From: CAG-1782 sp964418255
Lineage (GTDB): Bacteria; Bacillota; Clostridia; Christensenellales; DTU072
DNA: 64,000 nt
Reading direction: 5' to 3'
NCBI GenBank assembly: GCA_964418255.1
Contig: CAYQKV010000003.1
Location: 112,718 to 176,717, forward strand
In this document: in pieces, positions 1-8,589 of the stretch
Position numbering within the stretch: the first letter of the stretch is position 1
Layout of the letters: every line of letters starts with the position of its first letter
Notes under the pieces: model-generated
Database searches by the model: none
Told to the model about the DNA's origin: nothing
What the model saw: only the letters and a program-made list of their open reading frames with translations
Made by a program: the position numbers and the translations under genes

Positions 1-408
1 TTCGACTAAGCCGTCGTCCAGTCCGACGAGTTCGTAGTTGACGACGTTAAAAGAAACGTAGTAGACGGAATAGTCGTTGCCTTCGCCGATGTCTCCCGGG
101 GCGGTCGCGTCGGAAACGATGAGTTTCGCCGTAGCGGATTTGCTTCCCGAAGTCGCGATAACGTCGGTGATGCCCGTTTTCAGCCCTTTTATCGTATGCC
201 CGTTTACTTCCGCGACCGTTGTGTTGGATACGGAGAGTTCGTACGAGGCGTTTTTTGGGTAAACCGAGAGTTCGGGAGTTATTTCTTTCCCTACGCCTAC
301 AACAAGTCGCTCTTCCTTAAACGAAAGAGAGGAAGCCTCGGAGCAACCGACGAGAACTATACAAAACAATGCGGCAATGAGTAAAAACGCCGCGAATTTT
401 TTCTTCAT
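1..408 (-). CDS. Lipoprotein with bacterial Ig-like domain, C-terminus outside window
   Basis: The reading frame starts at the ATG at 408 and stays open to the window edge, so only about 136 N-terminal residues are visible. A lysine start, a hydrophobic stretch and the lipobox LVGC (Cys about residue 22) mark a lipoprotein signal peptide. Residues about 35-100 follow the Ig-like BIG2 pattern, with strands ending in TTVAEVNG, a GLKTGITDVIATSG segment and TAKLIVSD. No good Shine-Dalgarno precedes the ATG; instead an extended -10 (TGTTATAAT) ends about 10 bases before it, which suggests a near-leaderless message. It is probably a surface-exposed protein with further repeats beyond the edge; its ligand is unknown. 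Confidence 0.75.
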   Translation of the reverse strand, partial: MKKKFAAFLLIAALFCIVLVGCSEASSLSFKEERLVVGVGKEITPELSVYPKNASYELSVSNTTVAEVNGHTIKGLKTGITDVIATSGSKSATAKLIVSDATAPGDIGEGNDYSVYYVSFNVVNYELVGLDDGLVE

Positions 409-574
409 AGCGGAAAAATTATAACATAAATTCCCGATTATGTATAGCGTTATAAAGTTTTATTTAAGCGTAAAAGGTCGTAGGGCGTAACTTTTGCAAA
501 AAAAACGGAAACGATGAGCGGAAACGATATTTTTGCGGATAAAGACGATTATTCCGCTTCCAGGAAGAGGTTTG

Positions 575-603
575 TTGACATTTAAGGAATGTTCTAATAT
601 AAT
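575..603 (+). promoter_or_regulatory. Promoter of the nfeD-floA operon
   Basis: TTGACA (575-580), a 17-base spacer and TATAAT (598-603) form a consensus housekeeping promoter 45 bases before nfeD. The rest of 409-574 shows no further feature. The nfeD ribosome site GGGAGGG is at 636-642. Confidence 0.85.
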
Positions 604-647
604 TATATAAAATAAATAAAATTTAACGTAATTGTCGGGAGGGTAAT

Positions 648-1190
648 ATGTTCTTTACGCAATTCGGATTGTTATTTTCAAATATGGAGTGGTTCGTCGC
701 GGTATGTTTCGTCGTCGGCGTAGCCTGTCTCATTATAGAAGCGGTTCAGCCGGGGTTCGGATTTTTCGGCATAAGCGGCATCGTTCTTCTCGTCGCGAGC
801 ATAGTTCTCCGCGCCGTATTCCATAAAGAAGAGGATATGGTAGTAATGCAGGTTTTTCAATTCGTGCTCGTGGACGCGATTATTTTCGGCGTTATTCTTA
901 TTTTTCTCGTGCTTGCGCAGAAAAAAGGCTGGCTCAAAAAGACGTCGCTGTTTCATATAGGAACCGCGGTTGACGAAAAGTTCAGCGACGGCACGAAAAA
1001 CTATTCTTTCCTCGAAGGGAAAGAGGGCGTAGCGGCGACGGTCTTGCGCCCGTCGGGCAAAGCGGAGATAGACGGAGAACTGTACGACGTGGAAAGCACG
1101 GGTTTTCTCGTCGACAAAGGGGAAAAAATAAAAGTAGTCGCGTTCGAAGGCGGCATAATAAAAGTAGAAAGTAATACAGAAAATAAATAA
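648..1190 (+). CDS. nfeD: NfeD family membrane protein
   Basis: This 180-residue protein has two to three membrane helices in its first about 95 residues (for example WFVAVCFVVGVACLIIEA and a second segment around residues 65-90) and a soluble C-terminal part with the small beta-barrel (OB-like) pattern of NfeD proteins (GKEGVAATVLRPSGKAEIDG, then VDKGEKIKVV). It lacks the long N-terminal serine protease domain of the large NfeD form. NfeD proteins pair with SPFH/flotillin proteins in membrane microdomains, and floA follows 15 bases downstream, the usual Bacillota arrangement. The start is fixed by GGGAGGG six bases upstream. Confidence 0.88.
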   Translation: MFFTQFGLLFSNMEWFVAVCFVVGVACLIIEAVQPGFGFFGISGIVLLVASIVLRAVFHKEEDMVVMQVFQFVLVDAIIFGVILIFLVLAQKKGWLKKTSLFHIGTAVDEKFSDGTKNYSFLEGKEGVAATVLRPSGKAEIDGELYDVESTGFLVDKGEKIKVVAFEGGIIKVESNTENK

Positions 1191-1205
1191 AAACGGAGGT
1201 TTTTT

Positions 1206-2213
1206 ATGGCAACTTTATTAGCGGTGAACGTAGCCGCGCTTGTTGTGGGAATAGTTATTCTCGTACTGGCAATCGTTTTGTTTTTCGTGATGGTTCCCAT
1301 CTCCACCTGGTTCAGAGCGTTGGTGAGCGGCGCGCCCATTTCTATGGGAAAACTCGTGGGAATGAGACTTCGTAAAATCAAAATCGGAATGATAGTGGAG
1401 GCGTATATAACGGGTAAAAAAGCCGGGCTCGACATCAACATCAACGAACTAGAAACGCACTATATGGCGAAAGGCGACGTGCTCAAAGTGGTAAACGCGC
1501 TTATCAGCGCGCACAGCGCGAATATCGACCTTACCACGAAAACCGCTATGGCAATCGACCTTGCGGGGCGCGACGTGCTCAACGCGGTTAAGGTAAGCGT
1601 AAACCCGAAAGTCATAGAAACGCCGGTTATCGCGGCGATAGCGAAAGACGGTATAGAATTAAGATGTAAAGCGAGGGTAACCGTCCGCGCGAACATCGCG
1701 AGACTTATCGGCGGAAGCGGAGAAGAAACGATTATCGCGAGAGTAGGCGAAGGCATAGTAACCACGGTCGGCAGCGCGAGCACGCATAAAGAGGTTCTCG
1801 AAAACCCCGACAGCATCAGCAAAACGGTATTGAACAAAGGGTTGGACAACGGCACGGCTTACGAAATTCTTTCCATAGACATCGCGGATATAGACGTAGG
1901 CAGAAACGTAGGCGCGCAGCTTCAGATGGACCAGGCGGAAGCGGACAAGAAGATAGCGCAGGCTCGCGCGGAAGAAAGACGCGCGATGGCTGTCGCTTCC
2001 GAACAGGAAATGAAAGCGAAAACGCAGGAAATGCGCGCTATGGTTATTCAGGCGGAAGCGGAAGTGCCCAAGGCGATGGCGGAAGCGTTGCGCGGAGGGA
2101 AACTCGGAGTTATGGACTACTACAACTTGCAGAACATACAGGCGGACACAGCTATGCGTAACGCGATAGTCAACCCGAGCTCGCACGGACCGGAAACGGG
2201 AGATAAGAAATAA
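1206..2213 (+). CDS. floA: Flotillin-like protein FloA
   Basis: This 335-residue protein has a hydrophobic N-terminal hairpin (about residues 5-35), a conserved SPFH region that begins with VPISTWFRALVSGAPISMG, and an Ala/Glu-rich coiled segment (about 240-300; MDQAEADKKIAQARAEERRA). This is the FloA (YqfA) architecture and length. FloA organises functional membrane microdomains and works with NfeD, encoded just upstream. The gene has a GGAGG ribosome site and belongs to the 575-603 promoter operon. The family assignment is firm; any specific cargo is unknown. Confidence 0.93.
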   Translation: MATLLAVNVAALVVGIVILVLAIVLFFVMVPISTWFRALVSGAPISMGKLVGMRLRKIKIGMIVEAYITGKKAGLDININELETHYMAKGDVLKVVNALISAHSANIDLTTKTAMAIDLAGRDVLNAVKVSVNPKVIETPVIAAIAKDGIELRCKARVTVRANIARLIGGSGEETIIARVGEGIVTTVGSASTHKEVLENPDSISKTVLNKGLDNGTAYEILSIDIADIDVGRNVGAQLQMDQAEADKKIAQARAEERRAMAVASEQEMKAKTQEMRAMVIQAEAEVPKAMAEALRGGKLGVMDYYNLQNIQADTAMRNAIVNPSSHGPETGDKK

Positions 2214-2228
2214 AGACGCGAGGGCGGA

Positions 2229-2552
2229 ATGAACGAATTTAACGACGAACTTTTCACGGGCGGAAACTACGGTGAAACGCCTCGCGCGGCGCAGACGGAA
2301 CGGAAGCGGGCGGATAAACCGCCGCGCGCCCGTTCCGCCGCGCCGAAAAAAGCGGATATAAACGCTTCGCGTAGAGAAAACGCGACGGGCGTGAAAGCGA
2401 AAAAAACGTCCGACGACCCGAAAATTTACGAACCCGAGTGCAGCGGAGTTCTCGAAACGGTAGAAAAGGCGTGCAACGGGAACAGGTATCTCGAAGCTAT
2501 GGTACTCGGGGAAATTCTCAACGAACCGAGGTTTAAGAAGTACCGCCGATAA
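2229..2552 (+). CDS. Small basic protein downstream of floA
   Basis: I do not recognise this 107-residue protein. Residues about 15-70 are rich in Lys, Arg, Ala and Pro and look disordered; the last about 40 residues form a compact-looking segment (YEPECSGVLETVEKACNGNR and YLEAMVLGEILNEPRFKKYR). It starts 15 bases after floA behind a GAGGGCGG ribosome site, so it is probably co-transcribed with nfeD-floA. In Bacillus a small protein (YqfB) occupies the same place, but I see no clear resemblance. A role at the membrane microdomain is only a guess from position. Confidence 0.7.
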   Translation: MNEFNDELFTGGNYGETPRAAQTERKRADKPPRARSAAPKKADINASRRENATGVKAKKTSDDPKIYEPECSGVLETVEKACNGNRYLEAMVLGEILNEPRFKKYRR

Positions 2553-2587
2553 TCGGGCGGTACGTTCTTATCGACAAAGGAGAAAAA

Positions 2588-4081
2588 ATGGACAGACAAG
2601 CGGGAGTATTACTAAACGTTTCTTCTATGCCGGGAAAGTACGGTATAGGAGGTTTTTCTTGCAACGCGGAGTATTTTCTCAACGAATTCGCGGGAATGGG
2701 GTTCAAAATATGGCAGACTTTGCCTATTACTTCCCTCGGGTACGGGAACTCTCCTTATAGCGGAATTTCTTCGTACGCGGGGAATTTTCTCTATATCGAC
2801 CCCGAACGCCTCGACGGGCTGGTTACGAAAGAAGAGCTTGCGGCGGCGGAATATAAAGGCGGGGTGTACCTTACCGATTACGCCTACGCTTACGAAACGA
2901 AAGGGCGGTTTTTGCGCATAGCTTACAAACGGGCGAGCGACGAGCTCAAAGAAAAAGTAAAACTTTTCGCCGAAGAAAATAAAGACTGGCTGTACGACTA
3001 CGCCGCGTTTATGACGATTAAAAACGTTAACGGCGGCAAATGTTGGACGGAATGGGGTGAATATACCCGTTATTCGGAGAAAAAAGTTAAAAAAATCTTT
3101 GCAGAATATCCGGAAGAAACAGGGTACTATCTTTTCGAGCAGTACTGGTTTTTCACGCAGTGGAAAAAGATTAGGGAACACGCTTCTTCCCTCGGGATAA
3201 AGATTTTCGGAGATTTGCCGATATACGTTTGTTACGACAGCGTCGACGTATGGTCGCATACCGAAGAATTCAGACTCGGGAAAGACTATAAACCCGTAGA
3301 GGTTGCGGGCGTTCCTCCCGACTATTTTGCGGAGAACGGACAGCTTTGGGGAAACCCTCTGTACGACTACGACGAAATGGCGAAAAACGGCTACAAATGG
3401 TGGACGGACAGGATAAAGCATATGCAAAAACTGTACGATATTCTCCGTATAGACCATTTCAGAGGATTATATGAGTACTGGGCGGTGCCCGCGGAAGCGG
3501 AGACCGCGAAAGAAGGTAAATGGAGAAAAGGACCTAAGAAGGCGTTGTTCGACGCAATAAAAAAAGAAGTCCCGAATATCGAAATCGTGGCGGAAGACCT
3601 CGGGATAATCGACGAAAACGTGGAAAAATTCCTCGAAGAAACGGGTTTTTACGGTATGCGGGTAATGCAGTTCGGTTTCGACGGGGACAGAAAAAACAAA
3701 CACCTGCCGCATAACTACGACAAAAACTGCGTTGCATACACCGCTACGCACGACAACGACACCACGCTCGGGTGGTTGCTTTCTCTCGGCGGCGGAACGC
3801 TGTCGTACGCGCTTAACTACGTCGACTGCGACGCGTCCTACGGCTGGGCGGACGGCGCGGGAAAATGCCGCGCGACGAGGGCGTTTATACGCGCGGTTAT
3901 GGCAAGCACCGCGGACGTCGCCATCGTGCCTATGCAGGACCTTTGCGGATACGGAAGCGACACGAGAATGAACACCCCGGGGCAGGCGGAAGGGTGCTGG
4001 ACGTACAGAACCAACTATTCGGCAATCAACGGAGTGGACCACGCGTTTATCCGCAATCTGATAACTACTTACGGAAGATAG
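2588..4081 (+). CDS. malQ: 4-alpha-glucanotransferase (GH77, amylomaltase)
   Basis: This cytoplasmic enzyme transfers alpha-1,4-glucan segments between maltodextrins in glycogen or maltose use. The 497-residue length is normal for bacterial MalQ. The N-terminus has the GH77 opening (GVLLNVSSMPGKYGIGGF, then LGYGNSPYSGISSYAGN). The catalytic Asp lies in LRIDHFRGLYEYW (about residue 290), the acid/base Glu in VAEDLGIID (about 336) and the third acidic residue in THDNDTTLGWL (about 387). The ribosome site AAAGGAGAAAAA is well placed. No other maltodextrin genes are adjacent; queH follows six bases after the stop. Confidence 0.95.
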   Translation: MDRQAGVLLNVSSMPGKYGIGGFSCNAEYFLNEFAGMGFKIWQTLPITSLGYGNSPYSGISSYAGNFLYIDPERLDGLVTKEELAAAEYKGGVYLTDYAYAYETKGRFLRIAYKRASDELKEKVKLFAEENKDWLYDYAAFMTIKNVNGGKCWTEWGEYTRYSEKKVKKIFAEYPEETGYYLFEQYWFFTQWKKIREHASSLGIKIFGDLPIYVCYDSVDVWSHTEEFRLGKDYKPVEVAGVPPDYFAENGQLWGNPLYDYDEMAKNGYKWWTDRIKHMQKLYDILRIDHFRGLYEYWAVPAEAETAKEGKWRKGPKKALFDAIKKEVPNIEIVAEDLGIIDENVEKFLEETGFYGMRVMQFGFDGDRKNKHLPHNYDKNCVAYTATHDNDTTLGWLLSLGGGTLSYALNYVDCDASYGWADGAGKCRATRAFIRAVMASTADVAIVPMQDLCGYGSDTRMNTPGQAEGCWTYRTNYSAINGVDHAFIRNLITTYGR

Positions 4082-4087
4082 GCAAAA

Positions 4088-4714
4088 ATGGGGAAGATAA
4101 ATTACGACGCGCTGATGATTAGGGAAGGGGAGAAAGCAAACGGCGAAAAGAAACTCCTTATGCACGCGTGTTGCGCGCCGTGTTCGAGTTACTGTTTCGA
4201 AGAAACGAGTAAGTTTTTCGACGTTACGCTCTATTTTTACAATCCCAATATGGATACCGCCGAAGAATACGAAAAGAGAAGGGAAGAACTGAAAAAACTT
4301 GCGGGCGAGTTTTTCCCGAATGGCAAAAAAGCGGCGACGGCGACGGAAGAATACGAACCGAAAGAGTTCTACGAACGGGTAAAAGGGTATGAAAACGAAC
4401 CCGAGGGCGGAGCGAGGTGCGAAAAGTGTTTCGAGCTGAGACTGGAAAAGACCGCCGCGTACGCAAAAGAACACGGGTTCGATTATTTCACGACGACGCT
4501 TACCGTTTCCCCGCATAAAAATGCGGAAAAAATAAACGCGATAGGGGAGAAAATCGGACAAAAGTACGGCGTAAAGTACCTGTATTCCGATTTCAAAAAA
4601 AGAGACGGGTTCAAGCGGAGCACGGCTTTAAGCGAAGAGTTCGGGTTGTATCGGCAGAATTACTGCGGTTGCGTATTTTCGAAACGGACGGAAGAGATAT
4701 TAAAAAAATCGTAA
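4088..4714 (+). CDS. queH: Epoxyqueuosine reductase QueH
   Basis: QueH performs the last step of queuosine tRNA modification, reducing epoxyqueuosine to queuosine. The protein (208 aa) has the family's cysteine signature: an adjacent pair in MHACCAPCSSYC near residue 28, CEKCFELR about residue 117, and a C-terminal NYCGC. These ligate an iron-sulfur cluster and a further iron in the known family. The central YNPNMDTAEEYEKR and TTTLTVSPHKN motifs are also typical. It is the non-homologous replacement of QueG. It begins six bases after malQ and is probably translated from the same message; there is no metabolic link between the two. Confidence 0.92.
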   Translation: MGKINYDALMIREGEKANGEKKLLMHACCAPCSSYCFEETSKFFDVTLYFYNPNMDTAEEYEKRREELKKLAGEFFPNGKKAATATEEYEPKEFYERVKGYENEPEGGARCEKCFELRLEKTAAYAKEHGFDYFTTTLTVSPHKNAEKINAIGEKIGQKYGVKYLYSDFKKRDGFKRSTALSEEFGLYRQNYCGCVFSKRTEEILKKS

Positions 4715-4805
4715 AAATCGCTAAAATATGCTTAAATTAAAATTTTTTTAAGTCTTATAAAATATGATAATAGCATCTGACAGTAGCGATAGAGGTATGC
4801 GTGAT

Positions 4806-6299
4806 ATGAAAAAAAGTTTAGCGTTGATATGCGCCGTTTGTTTTGCGGTCGCCTGTATGTTCGTTATGACGGCTTGTTCCGAAGAGGTCGGAGGCGAGTC
4901 GGCTTACGAACTTGCCGTTAAAAACGGTTTCGAGGGCACGGAAACCGAATGGCTGGAAAGCCTGCGCGGCACGGACGGAGTGGACGGACAGAACGGGCAG
5001 GACGGACTCAACGGACTTAACGGAAGCGACGGAAAGGACAACGTTCTTACGATAGACGACTATTACGAGGCGGCAAAAGAAGAGGGGTATGAAGGCACGA
5101 AGCTCGATTTCATAAAGGAAGTCGCGGGAGGCGCGGTTCAGACCGATAACAAACTCACGGTGTCGAAGAACCTCTTTTCTTCGGTAAGCATAGTTTGCGG
5201 TTTCGATTATACGTATACCACGATTACCGGCAAAACGGAGACGACGACGGTTACCAGCGGCGGAAGCGGAGTTATTTACAAACTCGATAAGATTGCGGGA
5301 AGCGCGTACATAATAACGAATTACCACGTCGTATATAACGCGGACAGCGACGGGGACAGCAAAATCAGCGAGGAAATTTACGTATATCTTTACGGCGGAG
5401 AGACCGCGGAACAGGCGATAAGCGCGACTTTCGTCGGCGGCGCGATGACGTACGATATAGCTCTTCTCCGCGTGGAAAACAGCGAAATACTCAAAAATTC
5501 ACAGGCGGAAGAAGCGGTTTTCGCGGACAGCAACGAGATTTCCGTAGGACAGACCGCGGTGGCGATAGGAAACGCGAGAGGCTCGGGAATTTCGGTTACG
5601 AGCGGCATAGTGAGCGTGGACAGCGAAAGATTGACTATGACGGCTGCGGACGACGTGACGAGCGTGGAATTCCGCGTAATTCGCGTGGACTGCGCTGTCA
5701 ATAAAGGAAACAGCGGCGGCGGGTTGTTCGACGCGGACGGAAAGCTCATAGGAATAGTGAATGCGAAAATAATCACGACCGACGTGGAAAACATAGCGTA
5801 TGCAATTCCGTCCAACGTGGTGAAATACGTCGCGCAAAACGTTGTGGAAGGGTTGGAGAGCGGAAACGGCGGAACGGTGAACAAATGTCTGCTCGGCGTT
5901 ACCGTAATATCGAGAGATTCCAAAGCCGTATACGACGAGGATAGATGCGCGACGAAGATAGTGGAAAGCGTAACCGTGTACGAAGTTTACGACGAAGGAA
6001 CGGGCGAAGATACGAGGATAAAAGAAGGCGCGGCGGTATACGGGCATCTTCAAAACGGAGACGTAATAAAGAGCGTTAAAATCGACCGCGGCGGCGACGG
6101 AGAAATCGACGGAGAATACGAAATAACCCGTTCGTTTATTCTCGTGGACCTTATGCTTACCGTGAGAGAGGGAGACAAAATAGCGTTCGTGATAGACAGA
6201 ACGGAAGAAAGGGAAACGGACGGTGTGACGACGAGCGTCACGGAAGAAAAGGAATTCGAAATCACTATGACGGAGAATTGCGTGCAAACGGTAAGATAA
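4806..6299 (+). CDS. Secreted trypsin-like (S1C/HtrA-type) lipoprotein with collagen-like linker
   Basis: A signal peptide ends in the lipobox VMTAC, so the protein should be anchored outside the cell. Residues about 30-80 carry a Firmicutes surface motif (AYELAVKNGFEGTETEWLES) followed by about eight Gly-X-Y triplets (GTDGVDGQNGQDGLNGLNG onward). The serine protease domain has His in TNYHVV (about residue 173), Asp in DIALLRV (about 217) and Ser in KGNSGGGLFD (about 303). The C-terminal part (about 370-497) may be a PDZ-like region (LQNGDVIKSVKID). The ATG at 4806 is preferred because GAGG at 4792-4795 is too close to the ATG at 4797. rsmG follows immediately. Confidence 0.9.
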   Translation: MKKSLALICAVCFAVACMFVMTACSEEVGGESAYELAVKNGFEGTETEWLESLRGTDGVDGQNGQDGLNGLNGSDGKDNVLTIDDYYEAAKEEGYEGTKLDFIKEVAGGAVQTDNKLTVSKNLFSSVSIVCGFDYTYTTITGKTETTTVTSGGSGVIYKLDKIAGSAYIITNYHVVYNADSDGDSKISEEIYVYLYGGETAEQAISATFVGGAMTYDIALLRVENSEILKNSQAEEAVFADSNEISVGQTAVAIGNARGSGISVTSGIVSVDSERLTMTAADDVTSVEFRVIRVDCAVNKGNSGGGLFDADGKLIGIVNAKIITTDVENIAYAIPSNVVKYVAQNVVEGLESGNGGTVNKCLLGVTVISRDSKAVYDEDRCATKIVESVTVYEVYDEGTGEDTRIKEGAAVYGHLQNGDVIKSVKIDRGGDGEIDGEYEITRSFILVDLMLTVREGDKIAFVIDRTEERETDGVTTSVTEEKEFEITMTENCVQTVR

Positions 6300-6986
6300 A
6301 TGAAAGATATTCTTGAAAGAAACGGGATATTTTTGAGCGATAGCGCGGTGGAAAAACTGGAAGTTTTTCGCCGCATTTTGCTTGATTATAACGAAAAATT
6401 CAATTTAACCGCAATAACGGATGAAAAAGAAATCGCGGTTAAACATTTTGCAGACAGCATAAAAGGCTTGAAATTTCTTCCCGGAAAGGGAAAGATAATC
6501 GACCTCGGGAGCGGCGCGGGGTTTCCCAGCGTGCCTCTTATTATCGCGGGCGAAAACGAAGAAAGAGAGTTTGTTCTTCTCGACAGTCTTAAAAAGCGAG
6601 TTGATTACCTTAACGACGTTATAAGGGAACTCAAACTTCCGAAAGCGGTTGCGGTTCACGAAAGAGCGGAAGACGAGGGAAAAAAGAGCAGAGGAAAGTA
6701 CGACTGCGTAGTAGCGAGAGCGGTCGCGCCCCTTAACGTGCTATTAGAGTACGCAATGCCCGTTCTAAAAGTCGGGGGAACGCTCGTTGCCTACAAAGGA
6801 CAGGCGGAAGAAGAGATTGAAAAAGCGCAAAACGCATTGAAAATTCTCCGAGCTAAGATAAAAACCGTGGAGAAATACGAGCTTGACGGAGAGTATAAAA
6901 GAAGTTTCGTTATCGTGGAAAAAGTCGGAGAAACGCCTGTGAAATATCCGAGAGGGCAGAATAAGCCGAGAAGTCAACCGCTGTGA
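6300..6986 (+). CDS. rsmG: 16S rRNA (guanine-527-N7) methyltransferase RsmG
   Basis: RsmG uses S-adenosylmethionine to methylate G527 of 16S rRNA. The 228-residue protein shows the family signatures YNEKFNLTAI (residues about 30-40), the SAM-binding loop IIDLGSGAGFPSVPL (about 66-80), LLDSLKKRVDYL and VVARAVAPLNVLLEYA. The ATG directly follows the stop of the preceding gene, so translation is probably coupled. In Bacillota rsmG lies near the replication origin next to the chromosome partition genes, which fits parB 510 bases downstream; parA is absent between them. Confidence 0.95.
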   Translation: MKDILERNGIFLSDSAVEKLEVFRRILLDYNEKFNLTAITDEKEIAVKHFADSIKGLKFLPGKGKIIDLGSGAGFPSVPLIIAGENEEREFVLLDSLKKRVDYLNDVIRELKLPKAVAVHERAEDEGKKSRGKYDCVVARAVAPLNVLLEYAMPVLKVGGTLVAYKGQAEEEIEKAQNALKILRAKIKTVEKYELDGEYKRSFVIVEKVGETPVKYPRGQNKPRSQPL

Positions 6987-6992
6987 GCTCTT

Positions 6993-7406
6993 CCGACCAA
7001 ACGTTATGCGGAAAATCGCTCGCGGTAGGCGTAAAGCCGACACGCGGACGATTTTTTTATCCGCATAAGTCGGACTTCTAAGGAAGCAAAATGACGCATT
7101 TTGCTTAACATTATAATTCGCGGGGATTTTCCCCTGCTCGACCCCTATAAGGGCAAAAAGTGAAAAATGTATTTTCCACTTTTTGGATTTAATTTATTCC
7201 TTTTTCTTTTCCTTATCATTTAAGTTTACGCTCAATGTATAGGAAAGATTAAAAACATAAATAAGGAAAGTTTTTGTAAAGAGGGAGCGCGAGGGAGAAG
7301 AAACTTTTTGCCTAAAAAGGTTTTCTCCCTCGCATACTCTTTAATAAAATTTTTGCTTTTTGTAAAGGGAAGAGCGCGAGCGATTTTCCGCATAACGTTT
7401 GGTCGG
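6993..7406 (+). repeat. Structured intergenic repeat (copy 1) with 32 bp terminal inverted repeats
   Basis: The gap between rsmG and parB (6987-7496) has no gene. It opens and closes with a perfect 32 bp inverted repeat, 6993-7024 against 7375-7406. The first about 175 bases (6993-7168) match two copies after guaB at 63695-63870 and 63875-64000. The shared part folds strongly: TCCGAC pairs with GTCGGA, TTATGCGGA with TCCGCATAA, followed by AAGCAAAATG/CATTTTGCTT, a GGGG/CCCC hairpin and an AAAAAGTG hairpin. A T7 run after the first stem could terminate rsmG transcription. Only copy 1 has the extended right part (7190-7406), with its own GCGAGGGAGAA/TTCTCCCTCGC stem. Confidence 0.85.
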
Positions 7407-7496
7407 GTGTAAAAAAAGGTTTTCTCTCTCGCAGTTCTTATTTACAAATTTATAAATTTGTGATAGAATTAAAAAAAACCGTCAGGAGAGATTTTT

Positions 7497-8372
7497 ATGG
7501 CAAAACCCGTGAAAAGAGGATTGAACGCTTTACTTGCAAACATTGAGGATTTGACGCCGGACGTTAAGACCGAGGACAAAGTTTACAGCGTTGCGCTTGA
7601 AAAGCTCATACCAAACCCCGACCAACCGAGAAAGAGTTTTAACGAAGAAAGCCTTATCGAGCTTGCGGGTTCGATACGCAATCACGGAATAATTCAACCG
7701 CTTGTGGTAAAACGCGCGGGAGACGATTACGTTATTATCGCGGGGGAAAGAAGATACCGCGCCGCGAAAATGGCGGGGCTTACCGAAGTGCCCGTCATTA
7801 TCAAGGAATACGACGAGGGAAAGACGCGGGAAATCAGCCTTATCGAAAATCTTCAACGTGAAGATTTGAATGCGATGGAAGAAAGCGAGGCTATAAGAGA
7901 ACTTATGGTTTCTTACGGGCTAACACAGGAAGAAGTCGCGGCAAAACTCGGCAAAGCGCGTCCGAGCATAGCCAACACGCTCAGATTGCTTAATCTGACG
8001 AGCGAAGTTAAAGAGTTCGTAAGAAGAGATAAGTTGAGCGCGGGGCACGCGCGCGCGTTGCTTGCGATAACCAAGCCGTCAGACCAGGTAGAAATGGCGA
8101 GAAAAGTCATTCTCGAAGGGTGGAGCGTGAGAGAAACGGAAAAACAGGTAAAATATTATCTTAAACCCGAAACGCGCCCGACGAAAATCACCGAAAAAGT
8201 CAGAGAAAAAATGTCTGTGGAAATGAGAAGTTTCGTGGACGATATGACGAGAGTTTTCTCTACCAAAGTACGCCTTATGGGCAACGAACAGAAAGGAAGA
8301 ATTTCCATAGATTATTACAGCAACGACGATTTGCAGAGAATTTACGAAATTATCGAGACTTTGAAAAAGTAG
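7497..8372 (+). CDS. parB: Chromosome-partitioning protein ParB (Spo0J)
   Basis: ParB binds parS sites, spreads on DNA as a CTP-dependent clamp and loads SMC near the origin. The 291-residue protein has the N-terminal KRGLNALLAN start, the CTP-binding ParB domain (LIPNPDQPRKSFNEESLIEL and the box GERRYRAAKMAGL), then the NLQREDLNAMEE and helix-turn-helix region (LTQEEVAAKLGKARPSIANT) and a C-terminal dimerisation part. It has AGGAGAG upstream. Its usual partner parA is not in the window. I did not find a clear 16-base parS consensus here but could not search exhaustively. Confidence 0.95.
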   Translation: MAKPVKRGLNALLANIEDLTPDVKTEDKVYSVALEKLIPNPDQPRKSFNEESLIELAGSIRNHGIIQPLVVKRAGDDYVIIAGERRYRAAKMAGLTEVPVIIKEYDEGKTREISLIENLQREDLNAMEESEAIRELMVSYGLTQEEVAAKLGKARPSIANTLRLLNLTSEVKEFVRRDKLSAGHARALLAITKPSDQVEMARKVILEGWSVRETEKQVKYYLKPETRPTKITEKVREKMSVEMRSFVDDMTRVFSTKVRLMGNEQKGRISIDYYSNDDLQRIYEIIETLKK

Positions 8373-8589
8373 AAACTCTTATTAAAAACAGTCTCTTATA
8401 TTATTTGTTTTATACAAATACTCGGTATATAATTAAATTGTGGCTCGCAGTATACGGTCACTCACAAAAAGAACGGACTTAGAAGAAGTCTGCTAAACCA
8501 GCGTTTTGAGCAAAAGCAAAAGGAACGTAGAGGAACGAAACCATATTATTAATTCGGTATGGTCGAACCACTCTTGAGAGGTGTTACTT
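8373..8589 (+). promoter_or_regulatory. Leader of the restriction endonuclease gene
   Basis: After a TATATAAT-like -10 near 8436-8443 there are about 145 untranslated bases. They contain small hairpins, GACTT/AAGTC near 8488-8503 and ACCATA/TATGGT around 8551-8574, before the GAGGTG ribosome site at 8579-8584. No protein coding is visible. I do not recognise a riboswitch class. Confidence 0.35.

Noticed and set aside
3467..4561. Long minus-strand open frame of 364 codons
   Set aside because: It lies opposite malQ and queH, has no ribosome site, and its protein is Arg/Phe/Val-rich with no domain. The codon pattern of the real genes leaves such frames open.
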